A stretch of DNA of 64,000 nucleotides from Tuctoria greenei. Lineage: Eukaryota; Streptophyta; Magnoliopsida; Poales; Poaceae. Numbering within the stretch: the first letter of the stretch is position 1; each line of letters begins with the position of its first letter. This document shows, piece by piece, positions 1 to 11,379 of this stretch. The position numbers were made by a program, and so were the translations under genes. The notes under the pieces are model-generated. The model had not been told where the DNA came from. It did not search any database and saw nothing but the letters and a program-made list of their open reading frames with translations. The stretch lies in the NCBI GenBank assembly GCA_036927565.1, contig JAYESD010000001.1, positions 273,369,560 to 273,433,559 of the forward strand, read 5' to 3'.

Positions 1-59
1 CACGAGGAAAATGAATTTTATGCTCTTAAACTTAACATAAATGCAATTGTTGTCCTCCT

Positions 60-545
60 CATTCTCCTTAAATCCAAACTTTGTAATTATCTCATCAAAT
101 TTGAAAACAGTTGACTTGATGCTTGTTTGAGTATGTAATGAGCTTTCTTAATCGGCATCTCATATTTTCCTTCCTCTTAATGACAAAATATTTCGATTGT
201 GTGGTATATATGTTCTCGTATAGATCACCACTGAGGTGCACTGTTTTTACATCCATCTGATGTAATTCTAAGTTATAATGTGTTAGTAATGCCATAATGA
301 TTCTAAAACAATCCATAGTTGAGACAAGTGAGAACGTCTCATTATAATATATGTCTTCTCTCTGAGTAAAGTCTCTTGCCACAAGTCTGATTTTAAACTT
401 TTCGATCTTCCATCGGAGTCACGTTTAATCTTGTAGACCCACTTACAATCTACTTTTGACTCTATTAGGAATCTTGACTAAATCACAGATTTTGTTGGCT
501 TCCATAAACCTCATATCATCCTCCATTTAAATTTATTCACTCATT
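60..545 (-). pseudogene. Ty1/copia reverse transcriptase remnant
   Basis: Read on the minus strand, the sequence gives a decayed copia reverse transcriptase. A CKWVYKIK stretch near 450-425 is followed, after a one-base frameshift in the next few codons, by KIEKFKIRLVARDFTQRE and then by a segment with LHQMDVKT (ORF 382-95). The order matches the N-terminal RT block of plant copia polyproteins. The YVDD box and the rest of pol are missing, and the frame breaks down toward position 95. Further traces of the linker before RT may extend to about 800 but are too degraded to claim. It is an inactive fossil and the lineage is undetermined. Confidence 0.75.
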
Positions 546-1208
546 TAGATCTCATAATCATCTGAAATGACTGATCTTCTTATTCATTCAGATCTTCTTA
601 TTTATGCATTATCTTCAACTTCAGGAAGTTGTTGCTCTTCATCATTAGCAGCAACAGGACCAATAGGCTCGAAAGGTTCCGCCTATGTTACTACTTTTGT
701 TGCCTATGAAGAACTACCAACATATATTGAATCATCAGTACGAGCACTAATGGTTCAACAACACCAAGTATTGAGAAATATGGCGCACCGCTTCCCCTAA
801 AGATCAATTTCCTATCTTACCATGCTCCTACTAGTCATGGCATCCTCTAAGAAGAAGATTGTCTTCTCCTCAAGATCAATTCAAATATGCATAATGCAAA
901 TGCAAAGCTTGATGGATAATTCAAATATGCAATTGGGAAAGTAAATATGAGACAACTACCAATTAACATGTTGGTAAGGATTCAATAATTTTTTTAAAGT
1001 CCGATGAGCGGGACTTATGTCTACCATATTTAGCGTCATGATATGTCATCCGGATTCTGAGATGAAAGCGTGGACAATTTCTCTTTCTTGATACGCCAAT
1101 CCTTTGGCCGTCATTTGGACATTGGGGCTTGTGATGGCCCTGGCCTCTCCGTCACCTTGAATAAGGCTTGATGGCATCATGACAGATTTTACTTCTTAAA
1201 GAAATTTT

Positions 1209-1700
1209 TCATGAGCTCAACTGTGGTCGTCCTTTTTCAGCGATGTTACTTTGACCTTCTTGATGTTCTTTCGATTCAACCCGTACTTGAACTTGATCGA
1301 AGACTACCTTTGGCAAGACAATGTTGCTTGCCCCAAGGTCACATGAGTTTGGGCGAAGTGTAGGGTCCCAACAAATGATTGTGGGATATCTTGGATCTTG
1401 AATGCTTTCAAGGGTCATTGCCCAATAGCTTCTTTGGTATGTTGTCATTGATATTTCCTTAGCCAAGAACATGATACTTCAAGGTAGGCTGGTTGAAGTT
1501 GAATCCTTTGAAAGTGTTGAAATTTCCATTGCCTCCATGATTGTATGGATGGGGTTGATTGTACCCTTCATCTCCTTATGGTTGGTAGCCATTGGAGTTG
1601 TCGTCTAGGGACAATGAATCCTCACGGGTCCCAAGGCAATTATTCTCTAAGTATCCTGTGTTTTCATGGGCTTCACACATCATGCGCACCTTACGGATCA
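1209..1700 (-). pseudogene. Ty3/gypsy gag-protease remnant
   Basis: On the minus strand, 1690-1620 shows a broken gag zinc-knuckle-like stretch (CEAHENTGYLENNC). The ORF at 1472-1209 then holds CDLGASNIVLPKVVFDQ, which resembles the DLGAS active-site motif of the pepsin-like protease in Athila-type gypsy elements. Several stops separate the two pieces. No RT or integrase follows within the window. This is an old fragment; assignment to Athila rather than another gypsy lineage rests on one motif. Confidence 0.6.
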
Positions 1701-2410
1701 AACTAAGTCATTCGTAGATCCACCCCTTGATTGGAGATCGTCTTCTCACTCCAAATTTTTGGCTTTCTCATGGTCAATGAGAAGAAGGCTTCTCTAGCTT
1801 CAGCATCAATATGCACATGTGTAGTCCCATACTTGAGGGGAATAAGAAGGTAAAATGTGAACTTAAATTTTTTTAATTTGAGTTGGAAACTCAAAAATCA
1901 CATGAATTGATTTGCTATTTGAATTATAAGAAAACTGTATAAAAATAAAAAAAAAAACCTAATATAGGAGGTTCAAATTCATATGAAAATAGTCAAGCAT
2001 CAAATTTGAGTTCACCACTGGATTGCTCATACCTCAAATAACCTCCATGCCAAGTTTCATTTTTGAACTTCATTTGCTATATAATTCAATGAAATCATTG
2101 AAATGATTTTGAATTCAAACTCAGATTTGAATTTGATTCAAACTTGCTCAATTCTCAAATTGAAGATCATATTTGAGTCCTACATATTTTATTTAGCCTA
2201 CCTGCCAATTTTGAGCAAATTTGTAGATTGTTTGAAAAGGGAATTATTTTAACAGAGAAGGAATAGAGATAAGGGGGAGAGTGGTTGTGGGCTCCACATG
2301 GCAGCTTCACAAAGCATTTAAACCGACTTTTCCTTTCTTTCCCAGAGCGCCAGCGCGATGGCATGTGCCACCTCTCTTTTTCAAAGAGCAGCACCGAAAT
2401 TCTTTCCATG
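1701..2410. other. A/T-rich spacer, no gene seen
   Basis: Much of this stretch is A/T-rich, with short repeated words such as ATTTGAATT and CAAATTTGAG between 1970 and 2180. No coding signature or terminal repeats were recognised. Short ORFs here look random. Confidence 0.4.
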
Positions 2411-2414
2411 TCTT

Positions 2415-3425
2415 ATTGTTGAATTCTTCTAAGACTTGCAATGATAAAACTGGTTTAGGTTTTGATTCTCATGCTCATGCTAAGGCACGTCCATCTAAGG
2501 TTGTAAAGTCACTATGAAGTTGTTTGATTCAAACAACTTCTAAACAAAAGAGGTGGTTTTTAGGTCAGCAAGGGGTGTTGTCTCATTCGAGTGCTAACAC
2601 ACATGTTGCTTGCTCTTCTAGACATGAACATAAGATTAAATTTCATTGTACTTATTGTGGTAGAGAAGACCATATATTAGATTTTTGTTATATACTATCT
2701 AAACAATAAAAGAAGCAAAGAATGCTAGCTAGATCACGTAACAACCACGTGCTGAGCTGAATGTTAGAAAATTGCAACCTGCTTTGATGAGTCAAAAAGA
2801 TGCAAATATTGCTCCCAAACCTACTATTTTTTATGCTACACATGTCACACTTCGTAAATCAGTAGTTGGATGCAAAAGCTCTCAAACTATGGCTCATAAA
2901 CCTACTGTATTTTGTCATCTTTCGCATGTTATTCCTGCTGGACATCATGTAACTTAGTACTGGATCTCTAAATGTTTTTTGACTAACTCAAGTATTGAGT
3001 CATCGACGTATTGTGTTTATATGCAAGTTACATGCTTGAGAAGGAGAACATTCAGCTTGTAGATTCAGGTTGCTCACACCACATGACAGGTAACAAAGAA
3101 TGGTTCTCCTCCCTCTCTTCTGTATCACGTGTAGCAAATGTTACTTTCGTCGATACTTCTTCAACTCCTATAATGCTAAGGGTTCGGTCAGAGTTAATAA
3201 TCACTACACTTTGAAGGATATGACACTTGTTAAGAATTTGAAATACATCTTGCTCTCTGTTTCATAATTGCTAGATGAAAATCTAGAAGTTAGTTTTACT
3301 AAAAACTGATGCAATATTGTAGATTCAAATGGTGAGTTTATGTTTAACATTCTCAGTTTGGAAGAGTTTTTAAATCCGATTTTGACATGTCATCCTCTAG
3401 ACTTTGGTCACATAGGTGTCTGGAT
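2415..3425 (+). pseudogene. Decayed Sirevirus-type copia gag-protease
   Basis: This is a degraded copy of the element family found at 36.2-44.4 kb: 2420-2520 is nearly identical in wording to 37790-37875. It keeps a zinc knuckle (FHCTYCGREDHILDFCY, a CX2CX4HX4C pattern, about 2640-2690). The protease start IQLVDSGCSHHMTG, with the catalytic DSG, lies near 3050-3090. Three or more stops and frame changes interrupt it. It breaks off near 3420 where the integrase GHIGV stretch would begin. It is non-functional and useful mainly as a second sample of this subfamily. Confidence 0.75.
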
Positions 3426-4014
3426 GAGAATGACTGGATGTGGATTTGAAGACTGACTGGATGTGGATTTGAAGACTGAAGAACGGAGTTCAAGTTTTGG
3501 GATGTGCAAGCTCAGTTAAACTGAAATATGTACCTGTAATTTGTACAACTTTTATGTACCAGTGTTGAATATGTACTTGTAAATTAAAATGTTGTTGAAA
3601 TAATGGTCTTTTAATAAATTTTTGTTACATTTTGTCATATCCAATGAGTACCGAAATTCGTCTGAAACCCATCAAGTGCGGCTACCATTTTGTACCTGTG
3701 GGTGCGGGTATGAAAATCCACTCGCGCACTATTTCATTTCGCATCAGGTTTTCGCTCTAGCGACCCGTTGCCATAGCTTGGTTTAGAACATTAAGCTTTC
3801 GGTTTAGAACATTAAGCTTTCGAACAATAACCAGAGCTGATAGGGAGATAAATGAACTAGTTCGTCACAAGCCACCAGGGAGCAGTTCCAATACTACATC
3901 ATAAATGAAACTAGTTCGTCATCACGTACGGTATCTGGCAAGACACATAACCATGCACAAACCTTACGCTACGGCATGGTGAATCAGTTGAGCTGATTTG
4001 CAAAGATACAGTAA
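3426..4014. other. Intergenic spacer with short tandem duplications
   Basis: No gene was recognised. Two local duplications are visible: a roughly 25-bp unit (GACTGGATGTGGATTTGAA) repeated at about 3432-3480, and a 22-bp unit containing GGTTTAGAACATTAAGCTTTC repeated at 3780-3823. The stretch around 3650-3740 (GGGTGCGGGTATGAAA) resembles sequence common in grass DNA transposons, but no ends were found. Confidence 0.4.
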
Positions 4015-4384
4015 GGGTGTGTTTAGTTTGGAGTCAAATTGAGATGATATGAATTCATCCCAGTTTTCAGGAATTGGATGATCTCGTTTTCTGTTTGTCT
4101 AGAGGGATGAAACCATCCCTATTTCTTGTTTGTTTTATGGGATGATGTGAAACGGAATGATCTTGTCTCCTGTTTGAATGAAAGGATAGAATGAAATCTT
4201 TTCTCCTGTGCCTGCCTCCGGGGAGGTGAGATGGATACGTCCCATGTTTTTGATAGAATGGTTCCATCCTGTATCTGGGTGGAATATTCTTTTTTGAAGA
4301 ATAACTCCATCTTATATGTCTCCAAACCAAACAACAGAAAAGTGGGATTGTCTCATTCCACTATATCCCTCAAACCAAACACAC
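4015..4384. mobile_element. Tourist-like MITE (about 370 bp)
   Basis: The left end reads GGGTGTGTTTAGTTTGGAG and the right end, reverse complemented, reads GTGTGTTTGGTTTGAGGG, so the two form an imperfect terminal inverted repeat. TAA flanks both sides (4012-4014 and 4385-4387), as expected for the 3-bp target site of PIF/Harbinger-derived Tourist elements. There is no transposase inside. It lies about 230 bp beyond the stop codon of the minus-strand kinesin gene. Family assignment rests on end sequence and TSD length only. Confidence 0.6.
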
Positions 4385-4617
4385 TAACACGACAAAGTCA
4401 CCGTTGCTCTCATATAATGTAAAAAACACGTCCGTCTGAATTTACAACACTTCTCCGAGGATCTGAAGACGCTGGCTGCATGCTCCTCACAAGACGGTGA
4501 GGTGAAGCTGCATCTTCAGGGGCATCTTCCGCTATGCTCATCAGGTGTACAACATGTTATATACTTTTACATTTCAATGGTACAAACATGAGGGGTGAGG
4601 AAACTAAACAGCCGGCA

Positions 4618-6858
4618 TCAAATGTTGCACTTGTCGTATCCGTAAAACCATGAATTGAGGTCCGTGCCCTTGGATACCTCAAATGAGCCATCTTCTTTCC
4701 AGGGGTTGAATTCCTCCGGTAACTGCTGGTCGCCAGGGCTCCCAGTTGTGTCATACCTGGCAGGACCAAGATCACTAGGTTTTGCATCTAAAGGACGTAT
4801 AGCTCTCTTGTCCTCGGACAACTCAGTGAGTCGCTGGTTTAGAGCAAGTATTTCCTGGTCGTAATTTTTTTTCAGGTTATCAATCTCCTGGTAGGCTTTC
4901 TCCGTCTCCTGCTCTGCCAACAAAGCCCGCCTCTGCAAACAGGACAAGATTTGCTTCACTTGAACTGAAAAACAAATCTAGTCCCACACAACTAACACAT
5001 TTTATGTGCAAGGAAGAAAATACAAAGAATCACTATATGAGCATTCACGAGAAGTATTTCCATCCTAAAGTTTATTTTCTGTATTTCCCTAGAGGTCCAA
5101 GAAATTTGGGAATGCCATACCTTGGCTATTGTTTCAGCTTCTTCTGCATCCTTCAATCGCACAAGTAAATCACCAGCTGCTTGAACAGCTTCAGCAGTAT
5201 CCCTTAGCTGGCCCTGGAGATCTTCATTTTCAGCTCGAAGAGCTGACATCTCAGCTGAAATGGAATTAATGAACCGTAACTCAGCACCCTTCACACCAGC
5301 TTTTGCTGCTGTTATCTTCAAATCCTCAACACCATCACGCATCCTCCTATGCAGTGCAAGCAAACTCATATGCTTCTCTTCAAGATCAGCATACAGTTCC
5401 AGAATTCTTGCATGTCCCTGCATTGCCGTTTCTAATGCTTCGTTCACTTTCAATGAGCATTTCTTCTCAGAATCCAATTCTGATTGCAACCTTGCAACCA
5501 GAGACTTATTTACTTCAAGTTCGATTCTGAGCTCTTCTGTGAGTGCAATCCACCTGCTCTCTGCTTCACTCCAATCAGGAGCACCTCCAAAATTGGTATC
5601 ACCAACTTTATCATTTGTACCAGGTGAACAATTGGTTCCATGAGATATTCGCATAGGAGGCCAGAATTTACGAATTGGTGCAGATGATGAAAGCATATAA
5701 TGCAACTGATTTTTCAGATCCTGTATCTCTTGTAGAACTTTTTTCTCATCCACACAATTCCTGAACAAATCTAGTTCCTCCCGTATTCTCTTCAGCTCAA
5801 GTTCAGCATGTAAAAGTTCAGGATGGTTGTCATATTTCTGTTGGAGGATCTGCATTTGTTTAAGGGAATAACTGATAAGTAATGTTGAATTCAGAAAATG
5901 AAGTGTCAAAAAGGATAATGAGAATGAAAAACTCGAGAAACCTTATGCTCATTCAGAAGTGATATGTACTCCTCATTCATGAACTCTTCGGTTGGCAAAG
6001 TTCCATCCATAAGACTTTCAAGCCTAGCAATTTTTGCTTCCCGAGTTTCAGCAACCACAGCATTGCATTCACGTTCATGCTTATATTGTTGGACCTACAA
6101 AAGCAGGATGATTAACACAGAACTATAGAAGAGAATGTAATTTCTTGTTTTATGCAGAGAGATGAAATACTCACCAAACGATTTAATTGTTGAATTTCTG
6201 CAGCTTGCTTTGCACACTGTTCATCACGTGCCATCTCTCGCCTGATAGCTCCAGCAAGGACCTTCTCTACAGCCTATACAAACGAAACAGCATGCATGAA
6301 TAGCCAACTTAATTGTTGTACAAAATTAGGACATAGAACTTTTTTTCTTGAACTAACTTCCAGAAAATGTTTCTGTTGTTGTTCATAAGATGGTACTGCT
6401 CCATCAGATGGTATTGTCCCATTAGCTGGTACTAATTGTAGATCCCTGCAAGCATTGGGATCCCTACTCTCATTTGCTGAAGCTTCAAGAAGATAACTAG
6501 AAATAAGAGCTAGGGGGTCCCTGGCTTCAGATTCTTCAGGTTCAGTCTGAACTGCAACATCAACCTTGCAAGGCTGAACATCCATAATTCTAGCATTTAA
6601 GCCAACAGATGCTCTCCTCCATGCACTATTGTTTTGATGACTTTGAATTACTTGAAGTCCCCTTTGTATACTGGCGGCAAGGTTTACCTTGCATCGGCCA
6701 TCTTCAGTACCAGCATTAAATTGATTGCCACCAGAGCAGGATCTTTTTGTTGGTATAAGATTCTTATCCCCATCAAGAACTTCAGTGTGTGAAGTGCTAG
6801 CAAATACCTCCATTGGAGACTGTAACCCTTCAGATTTTTTATCTCCAATAGGACATAT
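4618..6858 (-). CDS. PAKRP1: Kinesin-12 (PAKRP1 type), C-terminal half, five exons
   Basis: This is the C-terminal part of a phragmoplast-associated kinesin. Exons (minus strand) are 6858-6358 (cut by the gap), 6273-6175, 6094-5942, 5849-5121 and 4932-4618; all introns have GT-AG ends and phase 0. About 598 residues are encoded. Family matches recognised from memory of Arabidopsis PAKRP1 are SIQRGLQVIQSHQ, AVEKVLAGAIRREMA, LVQQYKHERECNAVV, MQGHARILELYADLEEKHM, QLRDTAEAVQAAGDLLVRLKD and the C-terminus WFYGYDKCNI. The long exon 5849-5121 is coiled-coil rich, as in the family, where it supports dimerisation and targeting to microtubule plus ends at the phragmoplast midzone. The reading frame is intact in every exon, so no decay is seen here. 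The part encoding the neck and central region is missing upstream. The segment 4385-4617 is probably 3' UTR. Confidence 0.93.
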
Positions 6859-6958
6859 NNNNNNNNNNNNNNNNNNNNNNNNNNNNNNNNNNNNNNNNNN
6901 NNNNNNNNNNNNNNNNNNNNNNNNNNNNNNNNNNNNNNNNNNNNNNNNNNNNNNNNNN
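6859..6958. other. Assembly gap, 100 N
   Basis: There are exactly 100 unknown bases, the usual placeholder for a gap of unknown length. It cuts the first visible C-terminal kinesin exon. The missing kinesin exons may lie here. Confidence 0.98.
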
Positions 6959-7044
6959 TAGGCACCGTTCCAAAATGCTTATAAGGCGCTCTGCGCAGGT
7001 GGGACCGCCTCGCCTTGGGGGTAGGCGACCGCAAGGCGGCGGCT
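6959..7044. mobile_element. Left end of a TIR-type DNA element (partial)
   Basis: GTTCCAAAATGCTTATAAGGCGC near 6967 is a rough inverted match to the sequence at 13715-13735 (GCGCCTTTTGGAAC on the plus strand). Both are embedded in GC-rich words such as GGCG and GCCTTG. This suggests the two ends of one DNA element into which the copia retrotransposon inserted. The extreme left end falls in the assembly gap, so no TSD can be checked. Confidence 0.35.

Positions 7045-7094
<50 letters not shown>
7045..7094. repeat. Poly-G run of 50 bases
   Basis: This is an uninterrupted G homopolymer beginning 86 bp after the N gap. Such a run is rare in plant DNA and its position suggests a sequencing or assembly artefact rather than biology. 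Confidence 0.9.
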
Positions 7095-7095
<1 letters not shown>

Positions 7096-7246
7096 TTCAG
7101 ATGTGAGCCACAAGGAGGGACGGCGGGGCTGCTGGGGCGGCGGAGCTGCCGGATCTGAACGGAGAAGGGCAGCGAGGGGATCCGAAGGCGAGTGCCCAGG
7201 AGGGCCTGATCTACGAGGAAGAAGGGGTGGGATATATGGAGCGGAG

Positions 7247-7395
7247 TGTTAGACTGCGTTTAGACATTAATGTTAGTCATTGAATCTGTGTAGTGTGAAA
7301 GAGTTTAGCTTTGATTTCACACTACACTACTTAGCCTGTATAAGGTGTACCCATTTCCATTGCCTGGTAAGATAATCAAGTCATTCTCCTTTAGT
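7247..7395 (+). repeat. 5' LTR of the copia element
   Basis: It starts with TGTTAGACTGCG and contains the same GTGTAGTGTGAAAG and GGTGTACCCATTTC words as the 3' copy. The end is set just before a degenerate tRNA-Met-type PBS at 7397. Confidence 0.75.
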
Positions 7396-7448
7396 ATGAT
7401 ATCATTAGCCAGGCATCCCTAAGCCTAGCCCACCACCTCCCCCAACCG

Positions 7449-9443
7449 TTGTTGCCTCATGGTGCAGCAACCGCGACCGCCTCCGGCCGCCACGTCCCAC
7501 GCCGCCGACGCCCCCCTCTCAGCGCGGTCGTGGCCAGCCGCGCCGCCCTTGGCCGGCGCGCAGCCTCCAGCCGACGCGAGGCTGCTACGGCAGCCGCCGG
7601 CCGCTGCACCTCTCGTGGGTCCGGCGCGCACCCTGGTGCGGTCTCCCTGACCGGAGCACGCCCCCTCACCGGCGTACCACGCGCACCTGCCACTGGTCCA
7701 GCAGCAGGCGCGCCCGTCGTTGTCGCGGCTTGGTACGCGTCAGCGACTGGTCTGGCTGTCGGCGGCCCCTCTGCTGGCACCTTCATGACAGGCTCCAGAC
7801 CAGACGGACCTGCTGCTACTACGCCCCCGTTCATCGCCGGACTCGAGCCATTGTCGGACGTGAACACTACCATCCTGCTGGCGATGACCGCACCTACTAT
7901 GGGTGTCGCCGCTGCTCATAGCACGACCACTGCCCCACTCTCCGGCACCGACAGCACCACCACGACGGTGGCAGACACCTCCGGTGTCCTCGCGGCCCTG
8001 GCTGCTTCTCGCGAGCGCGAGCGGGCACTTGCTCTCGCCCTGGAGCAGGAGCGTGCTTCTGTGGCCGCTCTTTCTCACCAGCTCGGAAAGAGTGCTCACG
8101 GATCGTTGACTGCTACACATAAGCCTTCCTCAGACGTTGGTGCGCACTCCGCGTACTCAGCGTCACTCGTCGCCGCTCTACATGCTCAGGCCGCTGGAGT
8201 TCAGAACATTCAGACGCTTGTGTCGTTGGTCCTCAGTTCTAACTCCACCTTCTACGCCCGTTGGTGTAACGTGTTCCTTCTCACGTTGAGGCGGTAACCA
8301 GCTTGAGAACAACGTTCAACGGGATGGCTTCCCGTAGGATGACTTTTGGATCAGCATGGGACAGTCTGGTCCTAGTCTGGATCCTTGGGTCCCTCTCCGA
8401 CGAGCTACACGACCTCGTTGGGCAGCGAGGTGGTGGTACTGCACGTCGGCCATGGCTGGTGCTTGAGCAACACTTCTTGTGGAACCGTGCGACCCGGACT
8501 CTCAACATCAACGCGCGGTTCCAAAAGACAGTCCAGAGTGACCGCTCCATCTCCGCCTACTGCAGGGAGATGAAGAGCATGGTTGAAGCTTTGCGCGACC
8601 TTGGCGAGCCAGTCGCCGACAGCACACTTGTTCGTCGACGCCTGATGCTGGCAGCACTTCTGCTTCTGCTCCTGCCCCTAGAGGTGGTAGTGGTGGCACT
8701 GGCCGGGAGGTGCACCCTGGACCACACCCTACAACCCGTGGACTAACTAGATCTCTATGAGGCCTGGGCTGTCTCCGAGTCTTCCTTCTCCACTTCAGCC
8801 GCATCCTCAGCCAGCGTACGTGGCCCACCCAGGCTACAGTGGACCTGCCTACTCTGCTAGTGGGTCATCAACTCAGGACTACGGGGCACTGACTACCCTA
8901 CTGGGTACTCGGAGCCGCCCCAGGTGAGACCGCCTGTCACTGGCATCTTTGTTCAACACCATGCACCTCACACCACCTGTTGTTGTTGACTGGGTGGCTA
9001 ATTCCGGAGACTCGTACCACATCACTTCTAACGTTGGTATACTCTCTTCTACCCACCCTCCTCACCCTTTGTTTCCTTCATCTATCGTTGTCGGAAATGG
9101 GTCTGTTCTTCCGATCACCTCAATAGGTGACTCAAGATCTTCGGGTTCTTTTAGCTTAATAATATTCTTGTTACTCCAGATATCATTCAAAACTTGCTTT
9201 TTATTCGTCGTTTTACCACTGATAATAATGTTTTTGTTGAGTTTGATCCTTATATCTGTGAAGGACCTTTCCACCCGATGTCTTCTTCTTCGATGTGATA
9301 GCCTGGGGCCCCTGTACACGCTTCGACTTCCTACTTCCGCTGCATCTCCGACTTTTGCTCTGGCTGTGACAGCTTCGTCCAACACTTGGCACTGCCTTGC
9401 TTGGCCATCCTGGCGTCGATGTTATGTTCAAGATGTACAGTAG
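7449..9443 (+). pseudogene. Copia gag and protease, frameshifted
   Basis: The first frame (to 8297) carries an alanine-rich N-terminus and then LHAQAAGVQNIQTLVSLVL and YARWCNVF, a copia gag-like region. After a frameshift the frame from 8303 continues the gag core (ARFQKTVQSDRSISAYCREMK, a UBN2-type helix) to a stop at 8746. The protease follows at 8979-9150 with WVANSGDSYHIT. The expected catalytic WxxDSGAS is changed to NSGDS, so the active aspartate is lost. No zinc knuckle was found. The product cannot be functional. Confidence 0.7.
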
Positions 9444-9479
9444 TTCAGTAATCTCGTGTACTAGGGGCCCACATGAGTC

Positions 9480-10350
9480 TTTATGTCATGCTTGTTAGCT
9501 TGGTCACCATGTTCGACTTCCATTTCCTACGTCTGTGATTCACGTTGAGCATATCTTTGATCTCATTCACTGTGATTTGTGGACTCTACTATTATCAGTG
9601 TTTCTGGTTTAAATATTACTTGGTGGTCATTGATGATTTCTCACATTTTTCCTGGACTCTTCCCTTACATTTGAAGTCTGAGACATATGTCACTCTCTCT
9701 CACTTCTTCGTTTGGGTGTCTACTCAGTTTGGATGCACTGTCTGTGCTCACCAGTGTGATACGCGAGTTTGAGAACTCGACGCTCCGTAATTTTCTACTC
9801 GCACATGGCGTCCAGTTGCGTGTGTCTTGTCCATATACCTCTCCTCAAAATGGCAAGGCAAAGCGCATGATTTGCACCACTAATGATGTCATGCGCTCTC
9901 TGATATTTCAGACCTCTATTCCCGCTCAGTACTGGGTAGAGGCCCTCCACACTTCCACTTCCACCCCGTACTTTGCCTTGTATGGCACCACCCCTCTTTA
10001 TGACCACTTTCGAGTTTTCGGGTGCACTTGCTACCCTAACTTTTCCGCCGCAGCTCCACATAAGCTTGCGCCTCGCTCTACTCGATGTGTCTTTCTTGGG
10101 TACTCTCTCGATCATAAGGGGTACTGATGTCTGGTTCTCACTACTCACCGTATTTTGATCTCTCGACATGTCGTCTTCGACGAGTCCTCTTTTCCTTTCT
10201 CCACTTCCTCCTCTGTGTCAGCCGCAGAGTTGGACTCCCTGTTTTCTACTAACACCGAGGTTGCCACACTACAGCTACCTTGGCCTTTTTATGCAAGTAC
10301 AACACACGTTGCGCCACGCGTGGCCCCGACGTCCTCGACAGCGGCTGCTG
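9480..10350 (+). pseudogene. Copia integrase, broken
   Basis: Zinc-binding remnants (CHACQLGHHVRLPFP) lie near 9487-9530. The catalytic core follows in more than one frame, with stops near 9610 and 9770. NGKAKRM replaces the usual NGxAER around the catalytic glutamate (about 9850), so that glutamate appears to be lysine. The C-terminal part RVFGCTCYPN and RCVFLGYSLDHKGY is well preserved. Reading then runs into the hAT insertion at 10365. Confidence 0.8.
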
Positions 10351-10364
10351 CGCCATGTGCAGCC

Positions 10365-11269
10365 TATAGATGGCCAATGGGTCGTGCCGGGCCGGCCGGG
10401 CTCAGGCCTAACAACCCTAGGCCCGGCACGGCCCGACAGAGGACTCGGGTCGTGCCGTGCCGGCACTATGGGTCGAAGCCTAGGCCCAGGCATGGCCCGA
10501 CTTATATTTAGCCGTGCCAGGTCGTGTTGGGCCCATAATGGGCCACGCGTGTCGGGCCCTGCCTGTCTGCAGCGACGACGGGCGAGTACCGAGCGGTCAC
10601 GGCCGAAGGCGGCGAGGGCCACAGCATGGCGTCTGAGAGGCGCAAGAGCATGGCGCGACCGCGGGGAGGCGGGGCGAGAGCCGCTGCGGGGCGGCTGGAC
10701 GCTGGCGACGAAGGCCGCGGTGGGGGCTGGTGAGAGCCGCGATTGGAGGCCAGCGGCCGCAGCTTGGAGGCCGGCGAGGGCCGCACAGACGACATCTAGG
10801 AGGCGTCGAGGCACCGCAGACGGAGGCGAGCCGGAGAGATAGGGATCTCGGGGAGAGGTATGGTGTTGGGGAGAGAGATCTGGGGAGGGAGAAGAAGGTG
10901 GAGCGTGGATCTCAGAGGGAGTCAACGGGCAAGCCAATGAACGAGCAGCGAAGGACGGCGGGCGTTGCAGGTGACTAGGTGAGAAATTAGGGTTTCCAAT
11001 ATTTATATACTAGCAGAGTAAACGGGTCGGGCCCATGCTGTGTCGGCCCAATCGGGCTACACGGGCAAAGTATCGGGCCTTTCGGACCGGTCGTAAATCG
11101 GGTCGTGTCGGGTCGGCACTATGGGCCTGCAGCTGAGCCCAAGCATGGCCCAGTCGTGCTTTCGGGCCAGCCCGGGCCCGGTCCCCTTCGTGTCGTGTCG
11201 GGTTTGTGCCGAGCCAATTCTACCAGGCTTCGGGCTGGCCCAAAAAGCCCGACCATTTGGCCATCTATA
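10365..11269. mobile_element. Non-autonomous hAT-type element (905 bp)
   Basis: The ends are inverted: TATAGATGGCCAATGGGTCG on the left, and TATAGATGGCCAAATGGTCG when the right end is reverse complemented. GTGCAGCC flanks both sides (10357-10364 and 11270-11277), a perfect 8-bp target duplication as expected for hAT transposition. The subterminal 200 bp on each side are rich in GGGCC and GCCCGA words. On the minus strand a TATATAAATA box (about 11009-10999) is followed by AACCCTAATTTC and a GC-rich, coding-like region. This looks like the retained promoter and 5' end of a parent gene. No transposase domain was recognised. Confidence 0.85.
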
Positions 11270-11379
11270 GTGCAGCCTCGACATCACCAAGGTCACCCGC
11301 TGCGCCACGCACAGCCCCAGCATCCCCGACGTCGATTGATGCGGCCCGCGCAGTACCAGCACCTTAGGCGTCACCGGTT

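Noticed and set aside
5260..5643. Plus-strand ORF of 127 codons
   Set aside because: Exact shadow of the well-supported minus-strand kinesin exon.
7449..7873. Overlapping long ORFs on both strands of GC-rich sequence
   Set aside because: Low-complexity alanine/proline/arginine reading frames caused by high GC; the plus frame is kept only because it joins a copia gag.
10168..10937. Long ORFs inside the hAT element
   Set aside because: They exist in both strands, are GC-driven, cross the element boundary and show no domain.
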